Part shown: piece by piece, positions 1 through 8,118 of the stretch
Layout: each line of letters begins with the position of its first letter
Position numbering within the stretch: position 1 is the stretch's first letter
Notes under the pieces: model-generated
Told to the model about the DNA's origin: nothing
Database searches by the model: none
Seen by the model: the letters and a program-made list of their open reading frames with translations, nothing else
Program-made: the position numbers and the translations under genes
Source of the DNA: Microcaldota archaeon
GTDB taxonomy: Archaea; Micrarchaeota; Micrarchaeia; Anstonellales; Bilamarchaeaceae
Direction: 5' to 3'
NCBI GenBank assembly: GCA_014730115.1
Contig: WJIU01000026.1
Coordinates: 1-43,318, forward strand
DNA: 43,318 nucleotides

Positions 1-149
1 GTTTATAAATGACCTCAGCAGTTTTATTCTCATGTATGTACAGGCCACAGTCTTAAAGTTCCTTATTCCAGCGCAACGCCGACCTTAATGCTTCCTTCAA
101 TCTGATGGAACGGGCAAACGCATTGCGTACTGTCCCGGGGCATTTCTAA
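1..149 (+). pseudogene. Remnant of the 3' end of a TnpB (IS200/IS605-type OrfB) gene, frame-disrupted
   Basis: Frame ending at TAA 147-149 reads ...FQRNADLNASFNLMERANALRTVPGHF*, matching the TnpB C-terminal 'NADLNAAxNI' region. A different frame just upstream reads YSHVCTGHSLK, resembling the TnpB zinc-finger 'CxxCGHxx'. Stops break every continuous frame. Confidence 0.6.
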
Positions 150-164
150 ATCCCCAGCGACAAG

Positions 165-184
165 CCCACGACTTTAGCCGTGGG
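165..184 (+). mobile_element. IS200/IS605-type right-end hairpin (CCCACG-ACTTTAGC-CGTGGG)
   Basis: Imperfect palindrome 16 bp downstream of the TnpB-like stop; the CCCACG(R)CTTTAG(Y)CGTGGG form is typical of IS605-family right ends. Confidence 0.6.
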
Positions 185-257
185 TGATTGACAAATGAAA
201 AGCGTTTACTGCCGCTGGCAAAGAGCATTTTAATATGATTGCTGCTGAGAGTGGAGC

Positions 258-1616
258 ATGAAATATTCATTGTTGGTCCTGCTTGCCTGTGCTCTGCTTC
301 TGGCCGGCTGCGCACAGGCTGATGAAGAGGTTTTGGAAAACCAGACCGGGCCGGAAGAGCCTGTTTATGTTTCTCCTGAAGAGGGGCACCCGCCAGCATC
401 CCTGCCGGCGGAGCTTGTGCAGCCCGAAGACCTTGAGTATGTGGGTGCCTTCCGGCTGCCCGGCCCGTCCGGGGGCTCAAACTGGGGATACAGCGGCTAT
501 GCAGCTGCATTTTACCCTGAAGGCGACCCTTACGATCCTGACGACGGCTTCCCCGGCTCTCTTTTTGCAGTGGGCCATGACCACCACCAGATGGTTTCGG
601 AGATAAGCATCCCTGTCCCGGCGGATTCCGGCAATCTGGAGAACTTGAATACTGCTGCCACTCTCCAGCCTTTCGCGGACATTAACCGTGAGCTGTTTGA
701 TTACCTGGAAATCCCGAGGGCCGGCCTTGCCTATCTTCCTCCGCAGGGCGGGCAGTCATCTGAAAAGCTTTACTTTGCCTGGGGCCAGCACTTTGAATTT
801 GCGCATACGCCTACCCACGGATGGGCTGAAACCGACCTTTCCTGTCCAGACCCCCGGGGGCTCTGGCATGTTGGCGGCTACACCAATTATGCAGTCAATG
901 ATTACATGTTTGAAATTCCGCAGGAATGGGCTTCGGCAAATGCCCCCGGCAAGAGGCTTGCAACCGGCAGGTTCAGGGACGGCGTGTGGTCGGGCCTGGG
1001 GCCTGCACTGTTTGCGATAGGGCCATGGAATGCAGGGAACCCCCCTTCCAACGGAACAGAGCTTGACACTGTGCCCCTGCTGCTTTACGGCGAGCAGATA
1101 GAAGGCGTGCCTGAAATCTCAATCAACCGCTCCAGGAAAATGGAGGGGTTCAGCGAATCAGACGAATGGTCAGGAGGGGCCTGGCTGACTTCAGGAAACA
1201 AATCCGCGGTGATGTTTGTGGGAACCAAGGCAGTGGGGGACACGTGGTATGGCTTCTCAAACAGAGTGGTGTACCCGACCAGCGGAGACCCGGAAGAGAC
1301 ATATCCAGACGTGCCGGACTGGCCCCATGATTCAAGGGGCTGGTGGTCGGAAGACATCGATGCGCAAATTATCTTCTACGACCCTGCGGAGCTTGCAATG
1401 GTCGCAGAAGGAGAATTGGAGGCATGGGAGCCCCAGCCCTATGCAGTGCTCAGCATCAATGAATACCTTTACGACCCAGGATTCGACTATGGGAGGGGAA
1501 AAAGGTATTCAGTGGGGGCAGCGGCCTTTGACAGGGAGAATGGCCTTTTGTACATCTTTGAAAGGATGGCCGGGGATGATGAGAAAAGCATAGTGCACGT
1601 CTTCAGGCTCTCATGA
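258..1616 (+). CDS. Secreted lipoprotein of unknown function
   Basis: 452-aa ORF, signal peptide with lipobox LLAGC, start preceded by GAGAGTGGAG. Confidence 0.85.
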   Translation: MKYSLLVLLACALLLAGCAQADEEVLENQTGPEEPVYVSPEEGHPPASLPAELVQPEDLEYVGAFRLPGPSGGSNWGYSGYAAAFYPEGDPYDPDDGFPGSLFAVGHDHHQMVSEISIPVPADSGNLENLNTAATLQPFADINRELFDYLEIPRAGLAYLPPQGGQSSEKLYFAWGQHFEFAHTPTHGWAETDLSCPDPRGLWHVGGYTNYAVNDYMFEIPQEWASANAPGKRLATGRFRDGVWSGLGPALFAIGPWNAGNPPSNGTELDTVPLLLYGEQIEGVPEISINRSRKMEGFSESDEWSGGAWLTSGNKSAVMFVGTKAVGDTWYGFSNRVVYPTSGDPEETYPDVPDWPHDSRGWWSEDIDAQIIFYDPAELAMVAEGELEAWEPQPYAVLSINEYLYDPGFDYGRGKRYSVGAAAFDRENGLLYIFERMAGDDEKSIVHVFRLS

Positions 1617-2225
1617 CCTGAATTTCCCTTCCATCACGATTTCTTCCAGGGGCCTCCTGCCCTTGGGGAATTCCTTTTCCTGCATGTCCTCCGGAAGCGC
1701 GTCCTTTGGCGCCCTTCTCCCTATGGCGCACATGGCCATAACCCCGAATTTTTCAGGAATCCCAAGCTCTTCCCTGGCCCTTTCGTAGCCAAACCCGCTC
1801 ATGCCGTGCACAACCAGGCCTCTGGCAGTGCCTTCCAGGGCCAGGTTTTCCCAGGCTGCGCCGCAGTCAAATGCGCAGGTGCGGGACGGCTTGTCATTGT
1901 ACTCAAAGAGCTTTCTGGTGACTATAACCACCAGCACTGCTGCATTCCTGCACCAATTCTGGTTCCATTCCCCGAGCAGGGCGAAAATCCTGTCCCAGTG
2001 TCTGGTATCTCTTTTTGCATAGATAAAACGCCACAGCTGCCCGTTGAATGCAGAGGGCGCCCACCGTGCGGCCTCAAAAAGGGCCATCAGCTCACCGTCG
2101 TCAATCTTTTCTCCGGTCATGGCCCGTGGGGACCATCTGTTAACCAGCAGGGGAGTGATGCCATAATCAGGCTTCCTGTGCTTTTTTACCTCATCGGTCA
2201 GTCCTTCCATGCTTTCCATCATCAT
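1611..2225 (-). CDS. Nitroreductase family protein
   Basis: RWSPRAM...ALFEAARWAPSAFNGQLWRFIYA and later motifs typical of nitroreductases. Confidence 0.88.
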   Translation of the reverse strand: MMMESMEGLTDEVKKHRKPDYGITPLLVNRWSPRAMTGEKIDDGELMALFEAARWAPSAFNGQLWRFIYAKRDTRHWDRIFALLGEWNQNWCRNAAVLVVIVTRKLFEYNDKPSRTCAFDCGAAWENLALEGTARGLVVHGMSGFGYERAREELGIPEKFGVMAMCAIGRRAPKDALPEDMQEKEFPKGRRPLEEIVMEGKFRS

Positions 2226-2252
2226 GTGAATTTTTATAAAGTATTAGTGCAA

Positions 2253-2597
2253 ATGCTTTCCATGGTTCCCGAAGCTATCATTCCCTATATAGAAGGAGTT
2301 TCGCAGATTATCTCCTTTCTGGGAATCATCCAGGTGGTATACGCGGTATTCCTGACGGTGTACCGCGTGGTTAGGATTGAGGTCCTGCACGAAAAGAGAT
2401 TTCACCAGTATGAGCATACCAAGAGGGTGCTTATACAGAAGATTATCCTTGCCCTGGACTTTTTCGTGGCCGCAGACCTTATACTGCTGTCAATAGCCAC
2501 CGAGCTTGATGAGATATTTGCCATTGCGCTCATCGTAGCGATAAGGAGCATACTCAGCTGGTCGCTTAGCAGGGAGGTACATCTTCACAAGGAGTGA
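2253..2597 (+). CDS. DUF1622-like membrane protein
   Basis: In-frame ATG at 2253 within ORF 1806..2597; hydrophobic; FFVAADLILLSIA...ALIVAIRSILSWSLSREV pattern. Confidence 0.75.
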   Translation: MLSMVPEAIIPYIEGVSQIISFLGIIQVVYAVFLTVYRVVRIEVLHEKRFHQYEHTKRVLIQKIILALDFFVAADLILLSIATELDEIFAIALIVAIRSILSWSLSREVHLHKE

Positions 2598-2601
2598 TGT
2601 T

Positions 2602-3036
2602 ATGGAACTGACAAGTACTGCCTTCAGGAATGGAGGAAAAATACCAAGGAAATACACGTGTGAAGGGGAGGACATCAACCCGGACCTTACTATAGTTGAC
2701 CCCCCTCCGAGGACCCAGTCATTTGCGCTGATTGTGGACGACCCGGACGCTCCGATGGGCACCTGGGTCCACTGGGTAGTGTGGAACATACCTGCACAGA
2801 TTACTGAAATCAGGGAAAGTGAAACCCTTGGAGAGCGGGGGGTCAATGATTTCAAGAATCTCGGCTACGGCGGCCCGTGCCCGCCTCCCGGAGACCCCCA
2901 CACCTACAGGTTCAAGCTTTACGCCCTTGACATGGAGCTGAAGCTTGAGAAGGGGGCCACCAGGCAGGAGCTGGAAAAGGCAATGGAGGGCCACATTCTG
3001 GACCAGGCCGAGCTGGACGGGGAGTTCCAGCGTTAG
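2602..3036 (+). CDS. YbhB/YbcL-type PEBP (Raf kinase inhibitor-like) protein
   Basis: IPRKYTCEGEDINPDLTI, DDPDAPMGTWVHWVVWNIP, GGPCPPPGDPHTYRFKLYALD. Confidence 0.93.
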   Translation: MELTSTAFRNGGKIPRKYTCEGEDINPDLTIVDPPPRTQSFALIVDDPDAPMGTWVHWVVWNIPAQITEIRESETLGERGVNDFKNLGYGGPCPPPGDPHTYRFKLYALDMELKLEKGATRQELEKAMEGHILDQAELDGEFQR

Positions 3037-3125
3037 CTTAATAAATTGCTTTTTTTATTGTTTTTCAGACAGGCTTACGGCCTGTTATGAATTCAGACAA
3101 AAATCGTCTGGACAGGTGAAGATGG

Positions 3126-3278
3126 ATGAATGAAGAACAGGGTGAAGAGCAGCCCGCTGAAAGCCGCCCGATGTGGGATGCTGTATGCTCCAAGTGCGGC
3201 CAGCCGTGCCAGGTGCCCTTCAAACCGGCAGAGGGAAGACCTGTGTACTGCAGGAACTGCTACAAAAGAAGATTCTGA
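3126..3278 (+). CDS. Small zinc-ribbon protein with CxxC-x17-CxxC spacing (not in ORF track)
   Basis: Translation MNEEQGEEQPAESRPMWDAVCSKCGQPCQVPFKPAEGRPVYCRNCYKRRF*; RBS-like AGGTGAAG upstream. Confidence 0.85.
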   Translation: MNEEQGEEQPAESRPMWDAVCSKCGQPCQVPFKPAEGRPVYCRNCYKRRF

Positions 3279-3317
3279 TATCAATCTATTTGGGAAATCC
3301 CAAGATAATTATTGATT

Positions 3318-4218
3318 TTATTCGGTTTTTTCCAGAATGTCGAATACCCCCTCCACTGATTTGCTTTTCATTGTTTTTTCCCTGATTGAAGCTGCTTTTT
3401 TTACTCCTGCCATGAAGTGTATCGCCTTCATGCGGACATCCTTCTGCTCAGGCTCCCCGCGGTATCTGCGGTGTATCGAGACGTACTCCTCCAGCAGTGA
3501 TATCCTGTCCCCAAATGAGTCCGCCTTCCGGTTGCAGAATACAGGCGGGTTGGACATGGCAGCCCTTGCAATCATGAAGCCGTCGCAATAGCCCTGCTTT
3601 ACCATGTTTTCCCCCTGCCGGGAGGATGCAATGTCCCCGTTTCCCATTACTGGGATGTCAATGTTTTCCCTAATGATTCTGATGGTTTCCCAATCCGCGC
3701 TGTCCCGGTATCCCTGCCCAGTGGTTCTTGCATGGACAATTGCGAAGTCGGCGCCTGACTCCTGCACAGCCCTGCACAGCCCTGCACAGCTCCAGGGTTT
3801 CTCCCTGCCTGCCTGAAATTCTCAGCTTTACAGAAACCTTCCTGCTGGTGGCGTTTTTCATGCTTCTGACCGACTGCCCCACCAGCTCCGGCTCTGTCAT
3901 CATCGCACTTCCTGCCCCGCATTCTGTGATGCGTTCGGAGGGGCAGCCGCAGTTCAGATTGAACCAGGAGACAAAAGGGAAAGTCTCGTCAAGCAGGGCG
4001 GTGGCCCTGCCCAGCTCTTCCGGGCTGATTCCAAAGAGCTGGATTCCCAGGTTTTTTTCCTGCGGATGGGCATCAATTCTCTTCAGCTTGGAAATGTCCC
4101 TCAGGACCGAAGTGGAACTGACCAAGGGAATGCACGCTGCCTGCGCTCCGTATTCCTGGCAGAGCATGCGGAATGCAAAGTCAGAATACCCATGAATCGG
4201 GGCAAGGAATGCCTTCAT
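3318..4218 (-). pseudogene. tRNA-dihydrouridine synthase (Dus), frameshifted by a 10-bp repeat unit
   Basis: N-terminal part (4218 to about 3790) has PIHGYSDFAFRMLCQEYGA and NLNCGCPS; C-terminal part (3767-3318) has IVHARTTGQGY, IPVMGNGDI and DGFMIARAAMSNPPVF in another frame. The junction is the 10-bp triplicate at 3761-3790. Confidence 0.88.
3761..3790. repeat. Three perfect tandem copies of CCTGCACAGC inside dus
   Basis: cctgcacagc x3 read directly. Confidence 0.97.
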
Positions 4219-4250
4219 GCCAACAATAAAGAAAGAAAATTAGTAAAAAG

Positions 4251-4358
4251 CTACATCGGGAGCCTGTTCAAAAAGGGGGGTTTAAGGATGTAGTATCTGA
4301 GTCTGCGGTAACCGGTTTCTCGGACATGAGGCCCTATTGAAAGTATCTCAACATTCAT
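4251..4358 (-). CDS. Microprotein B, cassette 1 (35 aa)
   Basis: MNVEILSIGPHVRETGYRRLRYYILKPPFLNRLPM*; its ATG overlaps the stop of microprotein A as ATGA; homologous to the 7724-7849 ORF. Confidence 0.6.
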   Translation of the reverse strand: MNVEILSIGPHVRETGYRRLRYYILKPPFLNRLPM

Positions 4359-4459
4359 TGAGTTACCTCTGGTTCCTCGTATGCCCTGACCACCTTTCTG
4401 AGCTCTCCCATAACTCCGGTGACCCGGCTTATCATATTCACGGACTCATCCTCTCTCAT
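4355..4459 (-). CDS. Microprotein A, cassette 1 (34 aa)
   Basis: MREDESVNMISRVTGVMGELRKVVRAYEEPEVTQ*; GGTGG leader; same length as the paralogue at 7822-7926, 15/34 identical, with synonymous codon differences. Confidence 0.65.
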   Translation of the reverse strand: MREDESVNMISRVTGVMGELRKVVRAYEEPEVTQ

Positions 4460-4492
4460 CCAAACCACCCCGTTCTAATTAGGGGGTGTTTC

Positions 4493-4501
4493 ATATTTAT
4501 A
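4493..4501 (-). promoter_or_regulatory. TATA box of cassette 1 (TATAAATAT)
   Basis: 33 nt upstream of the 4459 ATG; identical 9-mer 32 nt upstream of the 7926 ATG. Confidence 0.6.
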
Positions 4502-4706
4502 TTTTATTGTGATTCCACTGTTCCAAAAGAACACCAATATTTAAACTTCACTGTAATAAATAACACAGAAATTGGATTTTATAATATCTACCACACTTTT
4601 TTTGTGACATCAAGCAGCAGAAATGTTTCATTCTGGACAACACAAACGTTTTAATGTTTTAATGTGACTTTTAAACCTGCAAATTTTTCAGCGAGAGGTG
4701 AAACAC

Positions 4707-5114
4707 ATGGAAGAAGCAAAACCTGAAACAGTGGAAGAAATCAAACCTGAAACATCTGGAGCACCAGAGCCTGAAGCAGCTGAAGCACCAAAACCTGAAA
4801 CAGCTGAAGAACCAAAACCCCAGCAAGTGGCAGAGGCACCGAAGAGGGATGACAACACCGTCTTTATCGGCAAGAAGGGCACAATGGGATATGTGCTTGC
4901 AGTTGTCACCCAGTTCAACAACGGTGCCAGGGAGGTTGTTGTGAAGGCCAGGGGAAAGCTCATTTCCAGGGCCGTTGATGTCGTAGAAATCGTAAGGCAC
5001 AGATTCCTGCCCGATGCGAAAATCGACGACATTGCAATCGCAACCGAAGAGCTTACCTCTGAGGACGGCTCCAAGAGCAAGGTATCCTCAATCGAGATAA
5101 AGATTGTAAAGTAA
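4707..5114 (+). CDS. Alba-family DNA/RNA-binding protein with Glu/Pro/Ala-rich repeated N-terminal extension
   Basis: [65 protein letters not shown] is the Alba fold; RBS GAGAGGTG. Confidence 0.92.
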   Translation: MEEAKPETVEEIKPETSGAPEPEAAEAPKPETAEEPKPQQVAEAPKRDDNTVFIGKKGTMGYVLAVVTQFNNGAREVVVKARGKLISRAVDVVEIVRHRFLPDAKIDDIAIATEELTSEDGSKSKVSSIEIKIVK

Positions 5115-5741
5115 GTGGTTGATTTGAGAGGGGTCCTTGACGCAAAGGGCTTGTCGCTCGCACTTTTTTTTGGTGCGGTCCTATTTTTCCTAGGGGGCCC
5201 CGATTTTCTTATTCTTATGCTGATTTTCTTTTTTCTGGCGATTACTGTCACCAAGTACGAGTATGGGCTCAAAAGGGACATGGGGATTTACGAGCATGAG
5301 AGGGGCTGGGAGAATGTCCTTTCCAACGGCCTTCTTCCATCCGTCCTTGCGGCACTTTCCCCTCTTACCGGACCAGTTCCGTTCATTGCTTCCATGGCCG
5401 CAGTCACCGCCGACAAGTTCGGCTCCGAAATAGGGGTGCTGGATTCAGAGGACCCAATTACAATAGGCTTTCAGAAGGTGAAGCCCGGAACCAGCGGGGC
5501 AATAAGCAAAATGGGCACGGTCGGCTCCCTTGCCGGCTCTGCCGCAATCGCACTTTCTGCGATAGTTGTGTTCGGGCTCACTCCCTCCGAGGCCCTGGTT
5601 GTCGCCTTTGCCGGGCTTGCCGGTTCTATAGTTGATACTCTTTTCGGTGTGCTGGAGGAGCAGGGCCTGGGGACAAAGGGAACAACCAACTTTATCTGCT
5701 CCCTGACCGGAGCAATTATAGGATATCTTCTGATTTCTTAA
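5115..5741 (+). CDS. DUF92 family (VTE6-like) membrane protein
   Basis: AAVTADKFGSEIGVL...TIGFQKVKPGTSGAISKMGTVGSLAGSAAI, multiple TMs; GTG start directly after the alba stop. Confidence 0.85.
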   Translation: MVDLRGVLDAKGLSLALFFGAVLFFLGGPDFLILMLIFFFLAITVTKYEYGLKRDMGIYEHERGWENVLSNGLLPSVLAALSPLTGPVPFIASMAAVTADKFGSEIGVLDSEDPITIGFQKVKPGTSGAISKMGTVGSLAGSAAIALSAIVVFGLTPSEALVVAFAGLAGSIVDTLFGVLEEQGLGTKGTTNFICSLTGAIIGYLLIS

Positions 5742-5790
5742 TAGACACATTTCTTTTAAACTTTTATCACTATTTGTAATAACAGGTAAT

Positions 5791-6945
5791 ATGAAACTAA
5801 AAAAACCAAGGCTTAGAGAAATTCCAAAGCAGCCGGAGCCGAAAAAGAAAAAATGGCCGGCGGGCAAACTGTTGCTGTCCTTAGGGTTAGCTGCTACTGT
5901 AGGAATCTTGTCTCAAATTGGAAAATGTGACACAGGCCGAATACATACCGGAGAACAACCAAAAAAGGCTGAAAGCTCAACTCTGGTTGTTAAAAAACCA
6001 GAAGTCAAAATTCCACCAGCAAAAATTCAATTGGAGATGAAAGAACTAAATGCTGGCCTGCCCAATTTTAAAGAAGTTGATGTTCTAGTCGAGTCTTCAT
6101 TGAGAAAGACTGGTTCTCCTGCCTGTCCCTTCTCTTTAGGACCAAAAGAAACAGTGCCGGTAGTTCTTAAGGAGATAAAAAAGAAGTTAAATGACCATGG
6201 GTTTGATATAGCCTCTGCTAATAAAAACCCAGAAGAAATTTTTTACAGTCTGTTTTCATTCTATATGAAAAACAACGCCTGGATGATGATAAGGACTGCA
6301 AAAGTACGTAAGAGAGGGGCGCTCATCAGAACAGTTGGTTGTCTATTCAGGTTTCCCATAACCCGGAAGGCATCCCTCTCTTTTTCGTATTTTGATGGAA
6401 AGTTGTCTGCCACGAATGTACCTGTATTTTTCTTGGCAGGACAGGGCATACCAGAGCAAGGAGCATTTATGAGAGGCGTTGCCGTGAGACGCGGACTAAT
6501 GGTATTCCCGGAACTTCCAGAGCTGGGCGCTAAAATTGATCGGGAAAAACTCGCCTTTGACCTTACCATACACGAAGGTATCCATTATCATACTATGACT
6601 GGGGATAATGATTGGGGGTATGGTGAGTACGATTATGACAGGGGTGCTGATGCACCAGAACCAAAGTCGAAAACTCTGGCACGCCAAAGGGACGAGCTTA
6701 GGGCCTTTCTTATACAAACCATGTATGGTAATTATCCAGAGATGGCTTTTATGGCGATGTTGAATTCGGATTTCGAACAGTATGCCATCATTCGGAAATC
6801 CCTTCATGATTCTCTTGAGCATATCTTTAGCAGGAATCCCAGAAAATTAAGACTTTATAGGCTTGGACGTTTATCTAATAAACAAATAACTCCAGAGGAA
6901 ATGCGTGCAATTGCTTATGACGCTTATCTGAGGAACAAACTATGA
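5791..6945 (+). CDS. Membrane-anchored putative zinc metallopeptidase (HExxH)
   Basis: 384-aa ORF, N-terminal TM (KLLLSLGLAATVGILSQI), LTIHEGIHYHT motif; lower GC than its neighbours. Confidence 0.65.
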   Translation: MKLKKPRLREIPKQPEPKKKKWPAGKLLLSLGLAATVGILSQIGKCDTGRIHTGEQPKKAESSTLVVKKPEVKIPPAKIQLEMKELNAGLPNFKEVDVLVESSLRKTGSPACPFSLGPKETVPVVLKEIKKKLNDHGFDIASANKNPEEIFYSLFSFYMKNNAWMMIRTAKVRKRGALIRTVGCLFRFPITRKASLSFSYFDGKLSATNVPVFFLAGQGIPEQGAFMRGVAVRRGLMVFPELPELGAKIDREKLAFDLTIHEGIHYHTMTGDNDWGYGEYDYDRGADAPEPKSKTLARQRDELRAFLIQTMYGNYPEMAFMAMLNSDFEQYAIIRKSLHDSLEHIFSRNPRKLRLYRLGRLSNKQITPEEMRAIAYDAYLRNKL

Positions 6946-7027
6946 TATCTTTATCCGCTTACAATTCTCAGGCTTTTGAGTCCTAACATCTTTAAAAGTC
7001 TGCTGGGGAATTATTTGGTGATTCTTT

Positions 7028-7732
7028 ATGAAAGTATTTGTATTGGCAGGAGGAGAAGGAACCAGGCTGAAGCCTTATACATACAATACCCCCAAGCCCA
7101 TGCTGGTGCTGGGAGGCAAGCCGATTCTGGAATACGTGCTGCAGAACATCAAGAAGGCAGGGTACAACGAAGTGGTCCTGACCGTAGGATACAAGCACGA
7201 GCAGATACAGTCCTATTTTGAGGACGGCAGCAGATTCGGCATGAACATAGAGTATGCGGTGGAAGGGGAGAGGCTGAATACCGCCGGCTCAATCCTGCCC
7301 CACAAGGACAAGGTTGATGATACCTTTGCGGTGGTCATGGGCGACCATCTTACCAACCTGGACCTTTCCGACATGTTTGAGCACCACAAGAAAAGCGGGG
7401 CGGCGGCCACCATTGCCCTGTTCAAGGATTCCATTCCTTTGGAATACGGTGTAGCTCATGTGGAGAACGGCAGCATCAGAGGATTCCAGGAAAAGCCCCT
7501 GCTGGAGAAGCTCTACAACACTGCCATCTACATTTTTGAGCCGGAGATATTCGAGCACATTCAGCCAAAAGAGGATTTTGCCAAGAACGTGATACCCCGC
7601 CTGCTTGCTGAAAACAGGAAAGTGTCTGCGTACGTTTTTGACGATGTGTGGTTTGACATAGGAAGGGTAAGCGATTACGAAAGATTTTCCGAGCTTTTCA
7701 GGGTAATAAAGCTGGTTGACGACCTACAGTAG
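7028..7732 (+). CDS. Sugar nucleotidyltransferase (NTP_transferase; glucose/mannose-1-P type)
   Basis: MKVFVLAGGEGTRLKPYTYNTPKPMLVLGGKPILEYVLQ signature. Confidence 0.93.
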   Translation: MKVFVLAGGEGTRLKPYTYNTPKPMLVLGGKPILEYVLQNIKKAGYNEVVLTVGYKHEQIQSYFEDGSRFGMNIEYAVEGERLNTAGSILPHKDKVDDTFAVVMGDHLTNLDLSDMFEHHKKSGAAATIALFKDSIPLEYGVAHVENGSIRGFQEKPLLEKLYNTAIYIFEPEIFEHIQPKEDFAKNVIPRLLAENRKVSAYVFDDVWFDIGRVSDYERFSELFRVIKLVDDLQ

Positions 7733-7849
7733 GTATTTTTCAAAGCCAGGATGCTGGACATGCAGCCTCAGCCACCTGAATGCGGAGTGCTTTGGCCTGA
7801 AAGAAGCCCTTACCTCCACATTCAGGGGCTTTCTGCCGTTTCCCCGCAT
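7724..7849 (-). CDS. Microprotein B, cassette 2 (41 aa from ATG 7849; homology begins at CTG 7825)
   Basis: MRGNGRKPLNVEVRASFRPKHSAFRWLRLHVQHPGFEKYLL*; aligns with cassette 1 ORF B from NVE onwards; overlaps ORF A out of frame. Confidence 0.55.
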   Translation of the reverse strand: MRGNGRKPLNVEVRASFRPKHSAFRWLRLHVQHPGFEKYLL

Positions 7850-7926
7850 TTTCTTGCCACCATCCCAAGCTCACCCATGATGCCTTTAACACGCCTTATG
7901 AGCCTGACCTCGTCCTCCTCTCTCAT
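7822..7926 (-). CDS. Microprotein A, cassette 2 (34 aa)
   Basis: MREEDEVRLIRRVKGIMGELGMVARKCGETAESP*; conserved leader CGGGTGGTTTG. Confidence 0.65.
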   Translation of the reverse strand: MREEDEVRLIRRVKGIMGELGMVARKCGETAESP

Positions 7927-7958
7927 TCAAACCACCCGTATATAATATGCAATATGAA

Positions 7959-7967
7959 ATATTTATA
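7959..7967 (-). promoter_or_regulatory. TATA box of cassette 2 (TATAAATAT)
   Basis: Identical to the cassette 1 box, near-identical spacing to the ATG. Confidence 0.6.
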
Positions 7968-8118
7968 TGTTTTTCCAAAAATACAGTGAAAATTACGTAT
8001 TTTTTCTCTAGATATTGTGAAATAAACATATGCTACAGAATTTTCCTAAGAAAGCAACCAACCAGAACCAGGATTTATCCTCAGTAGAATTATAAAGTGT
8101 TTTATTTAATGGTATATC

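Noticed and set aside
1806-2252. N-terminal extension of the DUF1622-like ORF
   Set aside because: It overlaps the nitroreductase gene antisense; the conserved protein starts at ATG 2253.
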